In this document: positions 1 to 11,480 of the stretch, piece by piece
Layout: each line of letters starts with the position of its first letter
Position numbering within the stretch: position 1 is the stretch's first letter
Source: Macrotrachela quadricornifera
Lineage: Eukaryota > Rotifera > Eurotatoria > Philodinida > Philodinidae
Reading direction: 5' to 3'
Length of the DNA stretch: 64,000 bases
Assembly (NCBI GenBank): GCA_022393335.1
Contig: JAJEKB010021564.1
Span: forward strand, 949,643 to 1,013,642
The notes under the pieces: model-generated
What the model was told of the DNA's origin: nothing
What the model saw: only the letters and a program-made list of their open reading frames with translations
Databases searched by the model: none
Position numbers and translations under genes: made by a program

Positions 1-258
1 GAATTTCGACTTGTAACTTTCTATAGAGAAAGATCTCATTGAGAGTGAGTTATTGTGAAAGTTTCAGATCTGTTCCTTGTTCCTATCCTAAGATAATCTA
101 TTTTCATTTGTAGAAGCAAGTTTTGCTGTTCTTATTTGTCATTAGAAGTATTCAGAAAAGCCGGAACTCTTACAATAAACCACTCTCATTGATACCTCTC
201 TCTATACAAAGTTTCAAGTCCAAATTCTAAAATGAGTTTTTCTGATGTCCCTAAGAAG

Positions 259-1198
259 TAGTGTCCGGCGGGCCTGTCCCGATCCTGAATCGGTCGGGAA
301 CGGGATCAAAATCTCGACTTTTCTCCCGACGGGACGGGATCGGGACTACGAATCTCGAGTAGAGGTGTAAGTCGACACTTCAATAGGCGGCGGCGGCTTA
401 AAAATTAAAATTTTTTTGGATTATCAGCGGCGGCGGGTCGAAGTTTTTAGGAGCTTTTTACAAAAATCCCCGTAGTTTTGAGAAATTTTTTAAAACAAAA
501 AGGGAAAATGATACTATAGAACGTTCTTATTAGGAATTAGATGAGGAGAATCATAAAAACTTATTCCGAATAGCGAAAATATTCAAAAATTCAGCATTTT
601 GTTTATATGATGGCGGCCGCAGCGCGATTTTTTCCTAAAAGTTGGCGGCGACGGTAGCTCAGTCGGTCGGCTTACATCTTTAATCCCGAGGAAATACTTT
701 GATGGGTTTTAAGTATGGGTGAGTCGTATTCACAGAAAATGGTAACAGCATTGTTAGAGGGAGGGTCGATTTAATTAATCGACACCAGAACGTCTGCTTT
801 ATTTTCCAAAAAGGTCCAACATATATACTGAACAAGTCAGGCAAATCCCAACCCCTGATAAGGGAAAAATACTTGAATACTATCAGATGAAAACACTTGG
901 AAAATAGAAGCAGATGAAAGAACGAAAGAAAAAATCCTATATATGTATGACATCTGAACGATAAGAAGGAAAGGATAAATCCCATACATATATATCGTAT
1001 ATGTCATCTATACGAGAAGAGAAAGAGAAAAAAAGAAGAAGAGAAAAAAAAAAAAAAAGAGATCTATGTCAATCACACTATAACAAGCATCGAAAATCCC
1101 GAAAAAATATTTTGTCAGGACGAGGATGGAGACGGGTTTCTGTCAAATGAGAAGCGATCGGGTTCGGGACAGAAAAATCCGTTCCCGCCGCACCCCTA
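259..1198. mobile_element. Non-autonomous hAT-like element
   Basis: A 940-bp element. Its ends read TAGTGTCCGGCGGG on the left and, reverse-complemented, TAGGGGTGCGGCGGG on the right. It is flanked by imperfect 8-bp direct repeats, ctaagaag (251-258) and ctgaggag (1199-1206), 6 of 8 identical. An 8-bp duplication and TAG-type ends are what hAT elements leave. No transposase is readable inside. The interior holds a nested smaller element (360-682) and a purine-rich run at about 1016-1062. The assignment rests on ends plus duplication only. Confidence 0.6.
360..682. mobile_element. Nested hAT-like MITE
   Basis: A 323-bp element inside the larger hAT-like element. Ends are TAGAGGTGTAAGTCGAC on the left and, reverse-complemented, TAAAGATGTAAGCCGAC on the right. 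The 8-bp target duplication is atctcgag (352-359) and atcccgag (683-690), 7 of 8 identical. The interior is rich in GGCGGC. No coding capacity. Confidence 0.65.
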
Positions 1199-1434
1199 CT
1201 GAGGAGACTATGGTAGTGAGTTATCCCCATACCTTAAAAACGCAACATCTCAACAACAACATGCTTTGGGCACGAACTCTTTTAGCGCTCTTATCTACGC
1301 TATGAGTCCTACCTATAGACAAAATATGAGCCCAAATGGAGAGTGTCACTTTGGGAGGTTTCCTCGTAAGAATTAACGAAGTAAACATTTGATAGATTAT
1401 TATGAATTAGACGGTACAGCTCACGCTCATGAGC

Positions 1435-1800
1435 ATGCTCTGTACACCCTTGGATCCTCAAGTACTATACTATAGGGGTACCTTTGGATCCCCAATGAGT
1501 ATCCCAGGAGATTCATGAGTGATCAGATCCTGTCAGATCTATATAATTTCTATCGAATCCGACATGGTTTTTGTCGGATTCTCATCAGCCGGATTCCGGT
1601 CTAGATTTCGCCGGGATGCGTCGGAAACAGGATGAAATCCGACCAGATTTTATTATGTTTCCGTTACATTCCGATGAAATCCAACGCGAATCTGACTAAA
1701 AATGATCGGATCTACAGGTCGGATTGAATCTCCTGGGGTACTATTGGAGTACCCTTGAATCCTGAACTGCTATACCATAGGGATACCCTTGGGTTTTCAT
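1435..1800. repeat. Dispersed minisatellite (about 34-bp unit), interrupted
   Basis: Imperfect units of the form 'ggtaccctt-gg-tcctcaa-ctactatacta' lie at about 1435-1500 and 1738-1800. They are separated by a MITE. The same unit forms arrays at 26940-27670, 52260-53360 and 55760-56260, so it belongs to a repeat family abundant in this window. It does not look coding. Confidence 0.6.
1503..1737. mobile_element. MITE inside the minisatellite
   Basis: A 235-bp element with perfect 13-bp terminal inverted repeats, CCCAGGAGATTCA (1503-1515) and TGAATCTCCTGGG (1725-1737). The interior repeats the word 'tcggat' and its complement. It separates two parts of the minisatellite. No clear target duplication beyond gtat/gtac, so the superfamily is not assigned. 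Confidence 0.6.
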
Positions 1801-3590
1801 CTACTATGCAAGATAGAGATTAGAGTCCTACATATTATTGGCGTAAATAGTACATCAATACTCTCGCTACTTATCAACTATCATAACTTCGCATAATACA
1901 GTGTTTATTATAAAGTATTCCGCGAATAAGTAGCTAAAAAATTGACAATTCTTTATGCTACAGATATTTTTTAAGCAACTGATCAATTTATTATGAATTT
2001 GCCGGAACAATAGATGAAGGTGAGCATACGAATATCAACAAGGAACTGATTTTTGTGACCTTTTACCAGCAAAAAATAATGATACAGACGACAGAAGAAA
2101 TCCAAAACCACAACAAACTAATCAGTTGATTTTGCCTTGAGCCTAAAAAAATTCAAAAAGATTCGCTTTCACCAAGTTTTTTGTTTTACCTGCGAAAGAT
2201 CTAAATTTCTTAGCTAAACGAACATTCCAACCAACCTTATAAAAATATGTTTCTTATAATGAAAAAGAGAGAATATAAATTGTATTTGATTGATCATTAC
2301 AAAGGAGGCTGTTCCATATGCAAATCATACGATCAAACCAACTAATAGAAAGATCTGTTTGAGCTGATCGCAACTAATCTGCTCAACTATCGCAACAGTT
2401 ATGCTAATGACATCTGATTCTAAAGAGTACTGTAAAAAGAAGACATCATGCCGAACCATTAAGTGTTTAAGGATAAGTCTAGGACTTTTTATGGCTCTAG
2501 GTTTGGCTACTTTTTTTTAACCGCTTTTTAGGTTCAAGAAAAACTCTATAAAACCTTTTTTAGTTCCGTACTTTCAGCTAAAACCATCTTCAATTTTCGA
2601 TTTTTAGCTGGGACTTACCAAAGGATTATCAAATAGTATGGAGAAACGGTTCCCTATGACATCTTTTTTAGTTTTAAGAGATCAGATTCGTTTCAAAACC
2701 TAATCATAAAATAAGAATAAATTGTTGTCGGTTTTCTGAAAAACACGAGAAACCAAATTCGTCCCACTCCTATGATAAGAGAAGCACATGTGGAAAAATC
2801 AACTCGATTTTGTACTTTCTAACTTTCTCTTCGAATTATTCATCTTCCAACTGGAAACTTTGCCAACCCTTCAACCTATTTATTCAATTACTAGCAATTC
2901 TATTCCGAAGTTTTCCACAGATATCACAGCCATTTCTCCACTGGCCACATTTGCTTCACTATCATCATCTCGACTTTTATTCCATTTCTTCAACCTTACT
3001 CTTTCATTTTAAAGCTAATTTATCAACTTAAATATCCTGCCGCAATCGGTTCGCTATCGCTTTCTCCACAAATTCATACCATTCATACTCAAATCTCTGA
3101 CTCTTACGATTAGATTTTCATCTCCACTCATCTTACATGACAACTCTCATGATTATCTTGGGCCCTCCCACAACCATACTCTTCTAACTTAAATCTATCC
3201 ATTATCATCTCTTCCTTCATATCTACCGATTTAACTTTGATTCTTCACTATCACTCTTATAGTGTACATTCCTTTCTCTGCTTCACATGCACTATACTGA
3301 TCCCAACATTAACTTTCTCCTGCTTTATTCTTCCGCTAGCTATACCCCGTATAAATTGCACGGTTTTTCGGTTGTGGACGAAGTATGATTATAGTATGTT
3401 ATGCAATTCGAGATAAGTATGCAGAGACCCGTTAGTATTATCCAGAAAACAGTACGAAGAGGTGAAACTGACTTGCCGCCCGAAGATATCCATGTTTCAT
3501 TCGAATAGTAGCACAAAGATTCATTGCTCAATTCTTCTACATATCATGGGCTAATATTGGAGGCCGAATATCATCCATATGTCACATAGG
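1801..3590. other. Intergenic, no gene seen
   Basis: AT-rich DNA. The part from about 2790 to 3340 is pyrimidine-rich on the plus strand and gives short open frames of low-complexity sequence. No domain, splice-supported exon or terminal repeat was found. Confidence 0.5.
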
Positions 3591-3591
3591 A

Positions 3592-3900
3592 TTTCAGCAA
3601 GCGTTTTTTCTGCTACTAATCGGATGAAGCATGGACATGTGCAGGCCATTTAGGGTTTATCAAGAGATGTCTTTAAAATGGGGTGAACAACCCTATGTCT
3701 CATTCGGGTAGTGGCAGAGAGGTTCCTTGCTGATATCTTGTATATACCATGGGGTCCATATTAGACTTCGACTATCATGCATATGGAACATAGAGGTGTG
3801 TCGGACCATACACCGACATCTGTTGATAACCCCTAAATGGTTCGAGAATGTCTATGCTTCATCCGAATAATAGCAGAAAAAAACGCTTGCTGAAATCTGA
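3592..3900. repeat. Imperfect fold-back repeat
   Basis: The motif 'atttcagcaagcgtttttt-ctgctac-aatcggatgaagcat' near 3592 recurs inverted near 3858-3900. Related motifs around 3490-3550 and 3690-3760 share '-catgtctcattcg-gtagt-gcaga-' and '-atatcatggg'. The result is a palindromic, partly tandem structure with no coding capacity. Confidence 0.5.
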
Positions 3901-4188
3901 TTGGTCGAAAAAATTGACCAATAGGAGAGGAGCCAGACGTGACACTCGAGATTATATATATATATATTGTTCATTTTGAAATGATTGTAAAGTTTTAGGA
4001 AAGGCTTTGAAAAAGTTTTTTTAAATTTTTTAACAAATTTTCTTTTATCAAGATTTTCTCGACAATGATAACAATTTTCTATTGATGATACCTGCTCAGT
4101 TATAGAGGCATTGAAATATTGGTGAAAATCATTACTACTAACAAGTCCTATATCTAATAAAATTAAACAAAATTAGGGCAGAGTTTAG

Positions 4189-5061
4189 TGGATAAATATA
4201 CTTATTGATCACCCTGTCATCTATTGATCTAATTCGACTAATTAGCCTCTGGAGAGTACATTAAAAGTATTCCCAAAGGTTGCAAATGTTCCCAGTCCAG
4301 TAGTTTAAGAGATAACTTGTATTTATCCTAGTGTCCTGCACTGGTATGACTTTTCGCACCCGACCCGACCATCTTACGCCCGAACCCGAACCGGACCCGA
4401 ATAACGGTACCCGACACCCGACCCGACCCGGAAGTAATTGATATTCAGGAGGGTTTTTCAAAGCCATACTTTGCTTTTAAAACTTTTATTTCATATGACA
4501 AAATATATTATTATTTTAATTACATCATCAATAAATAAAATAAACAACAAAAAAATATCATTTAAAATTTCACAAAAAAACAAGTGAGTCAAGTGATTCA
4601 GAACTAAGTTGTTGTCTTCGTGCTTCTAAAATTCGACCAGTTTTGCTAAGTACTAATCATCAATTCTCGGGTCAGGTCGGGTATAACTTCATACCCGGAC
4701 CCGAAACCCGGCCCGACCCGACAGGTTTGTACCCGACCCGGTTGCAGGACACTAATTTATCCTGCTTGTTACACGTCTCACAAACCATCGCAATAGATGA
4801 GGGCGAAGGCACAATCTTGATCCATATTTAACCAATATCTCCACAGTAGATACCTTTTGATGATTGTATGAAGATTTTCCCTTCACCCTCAGATATTGAG
4901 ATGGTTTGTGAGACTTGTATCAAGCAGGATAAATACAAGTTATCTATTAAATTACTCGTCTGAGAACACTTAGAAACCTTTGGGAATACTTTTAATGAAC
5001 TCCCCAGAGTCGAATTAGATCTATAGATGACGAGGGAGGGTGAGATTGATAAGTGTATTTT
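4189..5061. repeat. Long imperfect palindrome with an insertion in its left arm
   Basis: Left arm about 4189-4845 (including the 426-bp insertion), right arm about 4850-5061. The arms share the blocks 'gtcgaattagatc', 'ttcccaaaggttt', 'gataacttgtatttatcc' and 'cacaaaccatc' in opposite orientation. The right arm is uninterrupted where the left arm holds the hAT-like element. Probably a non-autonomous transposon; its own target duplication is not clear. Confidence 0.6.
4329..4754. mobile_element. hAT-like MITE with CCCGAC-rich interior
   Basis: A 426-bp element with perfect 12-bp inverted ends, TAGTGTCCTGCA (4329-4340) and TGCAGGACACTA (4743-4754). It has a perfect 8-bp target duplication, ATTTATCC (4321-4328 and 4755-4762). 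The subterminal parts are inverted arrays of cccgac/gtcggg. The empty target is preserved in the other arm of the host palindrome near 4926-4945. Confidence 0.8.
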
Positions 5062-5238
5062 CCAGGTCTATCGATATGGTCCGTCATAGGCCGTAATAAT
5101 GGGCACATAAATCCTGCTCGTCACTTCATTAAAGTAGTTCCATACACGGAACTATTTTAATGGGGTGATGGGCAGGATTTCTATGCCCATTTTTACGATC
5201 TATGACGGACCGTATATGGATCGTATCGATAGACCTGG
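5062..5238. mobile_element. Small palindromic MITE
   Basis: A 177-bp element with long inverted ends: 'ccaggtctatcgat' at the left and 'atcgatagacctgg' at the right, continuing into 'ggtccgtcata' and 'tatgacggacc'. A second internal inversion ('ttccatacacggaac') lies near the centre. It abuts the preceding palindrome. No target duplication was settled. Confidence 0.6.
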
Positions 5239-6278
5239 ATGTCCCAATAAGTAATGTATGCCGTATAGAAGTATCTATTTTTCTATTTAGGTTCATTTGA
5301 AATTTCTGATTGAATACAAGTAAAATCATTTAAAAGATGTTAGGTATTAATTTCCATACTGGAGGGCTATACTAACCTCTGTCTATAACATGTTTAATTT
5401 TTTAGATTTATATCAAGTCAATATTATAAATTCACTTAAGATAGAAAATATCAATCAATATATGTGCTTTATTATTCTCACTTTTATATTAAAGAAAAGA
5501 CATCATTTTAGATATCTACAACTAATTAATTTAGGAAAAACCGATTCTTATTGAAATGAAAGAAAAATTAATCGCATAAAATAAAAATCATTAAAAAAGA
5601 AAATCTATTCTCTTGAAATAAAATAATTGAAAACAATCATTGAAAAAATATCAATTGTAAAATGAGTTGAAGTCGTATTGATCATGTGAAGAGTGTTGGT
5701 AGAAAAGATATTCAAAGATAAATATACAAATTAGATGGTGTATTTACGAAAATATTTCGAAAAATAATTATCGGAATGTTGAATATGAAATGTTTTTGTA
5801 GAATAGGCAATATATTGATCGGGTCGAATAAGAAAGGCGCCATCCCCTGAATTTTGACTCATGCCAAGAACGCGAAATATTTCTTTTGTGTCTTCTGAAT
5901 ATTGAAATTGATGTATTTTAATCAAATGTGAATAATAATCTTGAATAAATTTAATAAATAGAAACAATTTGTTGGAATTTATTTTTTGTGAATTAACCCA
6001 TTCAACCCGATTCAGTTTTCTCGAAAATTTTTTTCAAAAGGTTTTTTCGTGGACATTTACCTTTTAATAAATACACTTAATGACCTTTTCGTTGTCTTCT
6101 ATCGATTATTTATCGTTCTTTTCTTTATATCACTACACAATGAGTCATTTTATTCTGCCGAGCTGAATAATCGCTCGGATTACTTTTTCGTTCTTTCCCA
6201 TATTACGCAAAATATGTACTTGAAAAAGGAGGAAGTTTCCAGCTTTTTCTCTCTTATTCTTGTCTGTGTATGGCTTTG

Positions 6279-6288
6279 TATATAAATA
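6279..6288 (+). promoter_or_regulatory. Probable TATA box of the piggyBac transposase
   Basis: TATATAAATA lies 26 bp upstream of the chosen ATG (6314), inside the element and after its left end. A normal 25-30 bp spacing would leave almost no 5' leader. Confidence 0.45.
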
Positions 6289-6313
6289 CGACCGGAGTTT
6301 TGGAATAATTCAC

Positions 6314-7990
6314 ATGTCGTTCGAAGAAATGGACACAGAAGATAGCGCTAGCTCACTCGATGAAGTGGATTCTCTGGATGACGATTTTGATGCAATGTGC
6401 CTTGAATCTGACGATTCTAATGAAGAAGATACTGGTGATGACATGGATTCACATGCTTGGAATGAAATAGAACCCGAATCCGATGCAGAATTCATGGAGG
6501 ATTATGGATTAATCGACGAAGTAACTTCTGTTTCAGGCGATAATACAATCAATCCTATTGATTGCTATCGACATTTCGTAACGGACGAAATTACTGACCT
6601 CATAGTTCGTGAAACTAATCGATACGCACAGCAATACTTGCAAAATCATGGGATTAGTAAACGGTCAATACTTCATCAATGGAAACCAACCACTAATGAA
6701 GAGATACTGAAGTTCTTTGGAATCATTATCGAAATAGGGTTGGTACAAATGCCAAAACTGAAATACTACTGGAGCAGTAGTCAACTGTACGGTTCAGACA
6801 TCATTCGGAATGCTATGCCGAGGGAGAGATTCGAATTACTACTCAAATTTTGGCATTTTTCGAACAATGATAATGCAAATGCGAATCAAGATAGGCTTTC
6901 CAAGTTGAAACCACTCTTGAATTTATTGAGAGCAAGGTGTTTGTCGGTATATGTACCTGGTTCGATTGTGACTGTTGACGAAACTATGATACCGTGGCAA
7001 GGTAGGCTTTTATTCAAACAATATATTCCTGGAAAAGCCCATAAGTACGGAGTAAAAATGTACAAGTTAGCGGCTATCAATGGATACACCTGGAATTTTT
7101 TGATTTATACTGGTCAACAAGATCCTATGGCAGGTCTTGGACATGCCCAAACAGTCGTGATGAATCTATTGGATGGTCTTGAAGGATGCTATCGAACTGT
7201 GGTAGCTGACAACTTCTTCACTAGTATTCCTCTTGCCAAACGTTTGCTAGAAGATGATACATACCTTATTGGAACATTCAGAAGTAATCGTGTGGGATCA
7301 GGCAGCGAAGTTGTTCAAAGAAATCTCAGACGTGGGGAAATTTACGGTTTGGAGAATAAAGACGGCGTAAAGCTGATCAGGTGGAAGGACAAAAAAGATG
7401 TCTTGATGATATCTACACGACCGTCGCATTCAGCAACTGTGGTGAACACTGAAAGTACTACCAGCAAAAATGAACGTATCATGAAGCCATAAGTTGTGCT
7501 CGATTACAACAAAGGAAAATTAGGTAGTGATTTATCTGATCAGCTATCCTCATATTACACCTGTCTCAGGCGGTCAATAAAATGGTACCGGAAGGTAGCA
7601 TTTGAATTGCTTTTCGGGACGGTGTTGGTCAATAGCTATTTGATATACAAAGAAAACTACGTTGCAAGCAAAGTACCTATTCTGCATTTTCGTGAAAGCC
7701 TTGTTCGATCTTCACTACTTGGCGTGTCGTTCGAGAACCTGAAGCCAGGCGTGAAACAGAAACCAGCTGCTCAAGCAAAACGTAAGCTTGCTGACCATAA
7801 ACTCGAAGAAAAAGAAGGATTTGCTCGCGATGTTCGACGACGCTGTGCTGGATGCTACGAGAAAATTAGACAACAACAATCAAGAGAATCAAGCCTGGCA
7901 ACAGCGAAAAAAATAAAAACCTTTTGCTCTGATTGTGACAAGTTTTTTTGTCTTGATTGTTTTAACGAGAAACATTTCTCTATAAAATAA
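6314..7990 (+). pseudogene. piggyBac transposase with one in-frame stop
   Basis: DDE_Tnp_1_7 family transposase of about 558 codons, near full family length. The first ATG in frame (6314) follows a TATA box and opens an acidic N-terminus typical of the family. The catalytic triad is visible: VDETMIPWQG (Asp about 222), VVADNFF (Asp about 299) and IRWKDKKDV (Asp about 359). The C-terminus has the family's Cys-rich zinc-binding domain (CAGCYEK and CSDCDKFFCLDCF). A single TAA at 7490-7492 (codon 393) falls in the conserved stretch just before VVLDYNKG. The frame is the same on both sides with no shift. The upstream piece keeps the triad but loses the DNA-binding tail, so the copy is probably non-autonomous unless read through or wrongly assembled. 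Confidence 0.92.
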
Positions 7991-8099
7991 ATGACGCAGA
8001 AATAGCTACGACAAAGCAGAAAGCTCATATTGTGTAGGGCACGGTCTAAGAACAAGGAGAGAAAGTCCTTTTCTGTTAGATATTTTGAAAACACAAAGT

Positions 8100-8119
8100 G
8101 AGACCCACCGGTGGGTCTC
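8100..8119. repeat. Perfect 20-bp palindrome near piggyBac right end
   Basis: GAGACCCACCGGTGGGTCTC is its own reverse complement and ends directly at the 15-bp terminal repeat. There is no counterpart at the left end. It may be a transposase-binding or hairpin feature of the right subterminal region. Confidence 0.7.
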
Positions 8120-9544
8120 ATCGGGTTGAATGGGTTAACTAAAACGAGTAGATGAAAGTAAATTTCTTGATCATTATTATTTGTCGATAATGAAGTGAAA
8201 AAATTCTCCGAATGAGTGTAGATATACGGCATTCGATCGCCGGCCTGAACTTTATCTTTTTTCGAACATTGATCTCCTATAGAAAATTCACTGTGACGAT
8301 AATGAATTGCAATCATTGAAATACGTCTGAAGAAAGTATCTCGAAGAAACGATATATGATTAAGTAAAGGAGCAATAATATATTGATAAATATATGGTAA
8401 AATGTAGATTCTAATAAATTGATGAATATAATGTGAACTTGTCATAAATGAAAATATTCGATCAGTTGTATGAACAAGATTTTTTGCAACATGAATTCTT
8501 TCATCATTATAAGTATTTAATAATAGATTATTATTGATAGTTTTTTGTTGAATAGTAAGAGCAAATTTCCAAGCTAAATTAAAAGCATCTTGAAGTCCTG
8601 TATTCATTCCTTGTCCACCAGCAGGTGAATGAATATGTGCTGCATCACCCAATAAAAAATATTTATTATCATATGAAAATGATTCAACATGACGATGATG
8701 TGTTCGATAAATTGACATCCATAATGGATCATATAAATTTATTTTTCTTTCAAGATGTTGACTTATACATGATTGAATATCTTCTAATTGTAAATCTTTT
8801 GAACATTTCAAAAGTAATTCATGAGGAACAGTACTAATAACACGATATCTATTATCATATTCAGGATTCTTCAATGGAAATAGAATACCCATACCGGATT
8901 TTGTTATATTAAATTGTAAATCACCTAAATCTGTTCCACTTCTTACTACATCGAAAAATTTCACATGACAATCAATGACAAAAAGAGTTTCTTCATGTGT
9001 ATTACCGGGAAATGATAAATGAAGATTTTGTCTTACTTTTGAATGAGCACCATCACAACCACATAAATATTTTGTGCGAATTTTAAACAAATTTCCTTCA
9101 ATACTCTCACGAGAATCTTTGATTGTACATTCAATCAGTTCATTATTCATATTATTTAATTGATCAAAATCTATTAATTCACATTGTCGATCGATTTGAA
9201 TATTTTGCTTACGAAGAAATTCTTCTAATAATTCTTTCGTTTTTGATTGCTCCAAGGTGAGTAAATATCAACTTTAAGTCGCTTTTTTCCATTAAAAAAT
9301 CCAGTAAGACCCTTGATAATTTCACCACGACAAACAGCTTCATCTCCAAATCCTAATTGATCAAAGATTTCAAGAGAACGAGCATGGACAACAAGTGCAC
9401 GTGATTGAGTTGTATGATTAATGGATTTGTCAAATATGCGAAATTTAATACCATAGACTGAGAATAAACAAGCTAAGAGTAAACCAGTTGGACCTGCACC
9501 AACAATAATAACATCAATTATTTCTGGTATTAACGAGGACATTA

Positions 9545-10313
9545 ATTAAGTCTTTTTAGATGTAAAAGATAATAATATTCAACTGGAGTATAAAATAAAA
9601 AAATGTCAAACTCAACCTATTGTATTTGAATTACCTGTGACATAATAGGAGTAGAGATAAAAGAACGTTCTCAAACGAACGAACGAAAGAACGAATTTAT
9701 TTTAATCGTGTAATGTAACTAGTTTTTCTTGTTCTTAACTATGAGTCACACACATACATTAATCAATAATAGAAATACATCAGTTATAATATAACTACAC
9801 TTCAACTAGAGTTCGCCAATAGACCGTTGAAGAAAATCAACTTTTCTAGATTATTTTCTTAAGTAATTGATTGAGTCAAAGCGCAGATAAATTTAAAATC
9901 TTAACTCACTTAATTTTGCCGTGACACATGTAGGTTGAATCAAATTTCATAAATTCTTTTCAATGTTAAAGCTTGCTATCTTCACCATATGCCCAGAATT
10001 TTGAATTTTTCGCACCATTTAAGTGAAAATGACAATTCTGTCTGTTTACATCTCTCACGTTTTCATTTTGATTAATCTAGAAAAATCAAACAAAGTGTAC
10101 ATTTTATTTTCGTACGACTCAATATATAAGAATTTCATTTTACCGAGTTGAATCCATTATGTGTTGAAGTGTACTGAACTGCATTAGTTTTTAGGTTAAT
10201 ATTTGGACTATATACTTAGGGTTATCCAAAAGTAGTGGCGGAAGCCTTTTTTCCCTTATTTACAGGAAAAAAAATTTCTTTTTTACCAATAGATACAGCG
10301 AAAGATGCTCTAT
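9545..10313. other. Intergenic, no gene seen
   Basis: AT-rich region upstream of the monooxygenase. It contains a short (GAAC)n microsatellite at about 9663-9697 and no recognisable exon. It should contain the promoter of the minus-strand monooxygenase, but no motif is convincing. Confidence 0.5.
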
Positions 10314-11480
10314 TTTTTTATACTAATCGATCTATATTTAACTACGGACATTATAATAAAATCTGGGCAAAAACTTTTTTCGTTGAATTCTAGCTGGTTA
10401 TAACGAGTGTACCAGATTAAATGTCCCTCTGCGTATTTTTGAAATTTTTCCTCTATTATCCGCTTAATCTAAACACTTCTTTTTGACAAGAGATAGCGCT
10501 TGAAATTCTCTACAAAACTATATATGACTAGGCCCAAAAACTGTTTTAGATGTATTGAAAATAAGATGAATAGTAAAGACATAGAAAAAACTGCAAAATC
10601 AAACAAGTTCGACGTAATAAATGGCAGCGCTTTGCATCGCATTTTTTCATCACTTACTTCATCTTATCAGAAAAACAAAATATACCAAAATATGCAGCGT
10701 GAAAAGCCCTACAATTTGCATAAGATTGCTTATTTTATAGTTCCACTTTTTGTTTTCAAAAGTGACAAAATTTTGAGCGATCAAATTTCGACTGTGCGAA
10801 AATGATAGTTTTTTGATACAAGATGAATTCGTTTTTTCCTTATTTCATCTTTTTATTATTTTTTCTTTGTAAATTGTAGAGCTTTTCAAGCTGCATCTTG
10901 TGGTGTATTTTGTTTTTTCTAATAAAGCAGTTTAGGTAATAAAAGGTGAGATAAGAAAAAAAGAATTCGTCTGTTACGAAAAACCATCTCATTTTCGCAC
11001 AGTCGAAATTTGATCGCTCAAAATTTTGTCACTTTTGAAAACAAAAAGTGGAACTATAAAATAAGCAATCTTATGCAAATTGTAGGGCTTTTCACGCTGC
11101 ATATTTTGGTATATTTTGTTTTTCTGATAAGATGAAGTAAGTGATGAAAAAATGCGATGCAAAGCGCTGCCATTTATTACGTCGAACTTGTTTGATTTTG
11201 CAGTTTTTTCTATGTCTTTACTATTCATCTTATTTTCAATACATCTAAAACAGTTTTTGGGCCTAGTCATATATAGTTTTGTAGAGAATTTCAAGCGCTA
11301 TCTCTTGTCAAAAAGAAGTGTTTAGATTAAGCGGATAATAGAGGAAAAATTTCAAAAATACGCAGAGGGACATTTAATCTGGTACACTCGTTATAACCAG
11401 CTAGAATTCAACGAAAAAAGTTTTTGCCCAGATTTTATTATAATGTCCGTAGTTAAATATAGATCGATTAGTGTAAAAAA
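10314..11480. mobile_element. Long palindrome (fold-back element)
   Basis: Arms of about 490 bp (10314-10800 and 10990-11480) are nearly identical in inverted orientation. A 306-bp stretch in each arm encodes the same 101-residue frame letter for letter. Nearer the centre (about 10800-10990) the arms continue with mismatches. The central loop carries another diverged copy of the arm motif 'attgtag-gcttttca-gctgcat'. The same motif recurs near 26690, 28210, 28405 and 30295. The 101-residue frame has no recognised domain and is probably not a gene. Confidence 0.75.

Larger units (their letters stand above)
5997..8134 (+). mobile_element. Complete piggyBac-type transposon
   Basis: A 2138-bp element bounded by TTAA at 5993-5996 and 8135-8138, the family's obligatory target site. 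Inverted ends are CCCATTCAACCCGAT (5997-6011) and ATCGGGTTGAATGGG (8120-8134), perfect over 15 bp. It carries one plus-strand transposase gene. A perfect 20-bp palindrome sits just inside the right end only, in keeping with the asymmetric subterminal repeats of piggyBac elements. Clean ends and an in-frame target indicate recent insertion. Confidence 0.95.
5731..9542 (-). pseudogene. FAD-dependent aromatic monooxygenase, split by piggyBac
   Basis: Three coding pieces on the minus strand: 9542-9225, 9255-8139 and 5992-5731. Together they match the p-hydroxybenzoate/phenol hydroxylase family of NADPH- and FAD-dependent aromatic hydroxylases. Visible motifs are the N-terminal dinucleotide fold VGAGPTG, the DG motif CGCDGAHSKV, and the FAD ribityl motif GDAAHIHSPAGGQGMN. 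The C-terminal thioredoxin-like end carries FLIRPDQYIAY. Two lesions are visible. A frameshift near 9250-9260 lies just before EQSKTKELLEEF, where some residues appear lost. The second is a complete piggyBac element at a TTAA. Joining the flanks with one TTAA keeps the frame. No introns are apparent, which fits horizontal acquisition, as known for many such enzymes in bdelloids. Substrate unknown. Very likely inactive now. Confidence 0.85.

Noticed and set aside
680..985. A 101-codon minus-strand frame.
   Set aside because: It lies inside the hAT-like element, has skewed Phe/Leu/Ser composition and no domain.
2788..3031. Two overlapping small genes.
   Set aside because: Low-complexity pyrimidine-rich DNA, two frames open at once, no domain.
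10500..11294. A duplicated 101-residue protein gene on both strands.
   Set aside because: It is one arm of a palindrome and its inverse; no domain and no splice or promoter support.
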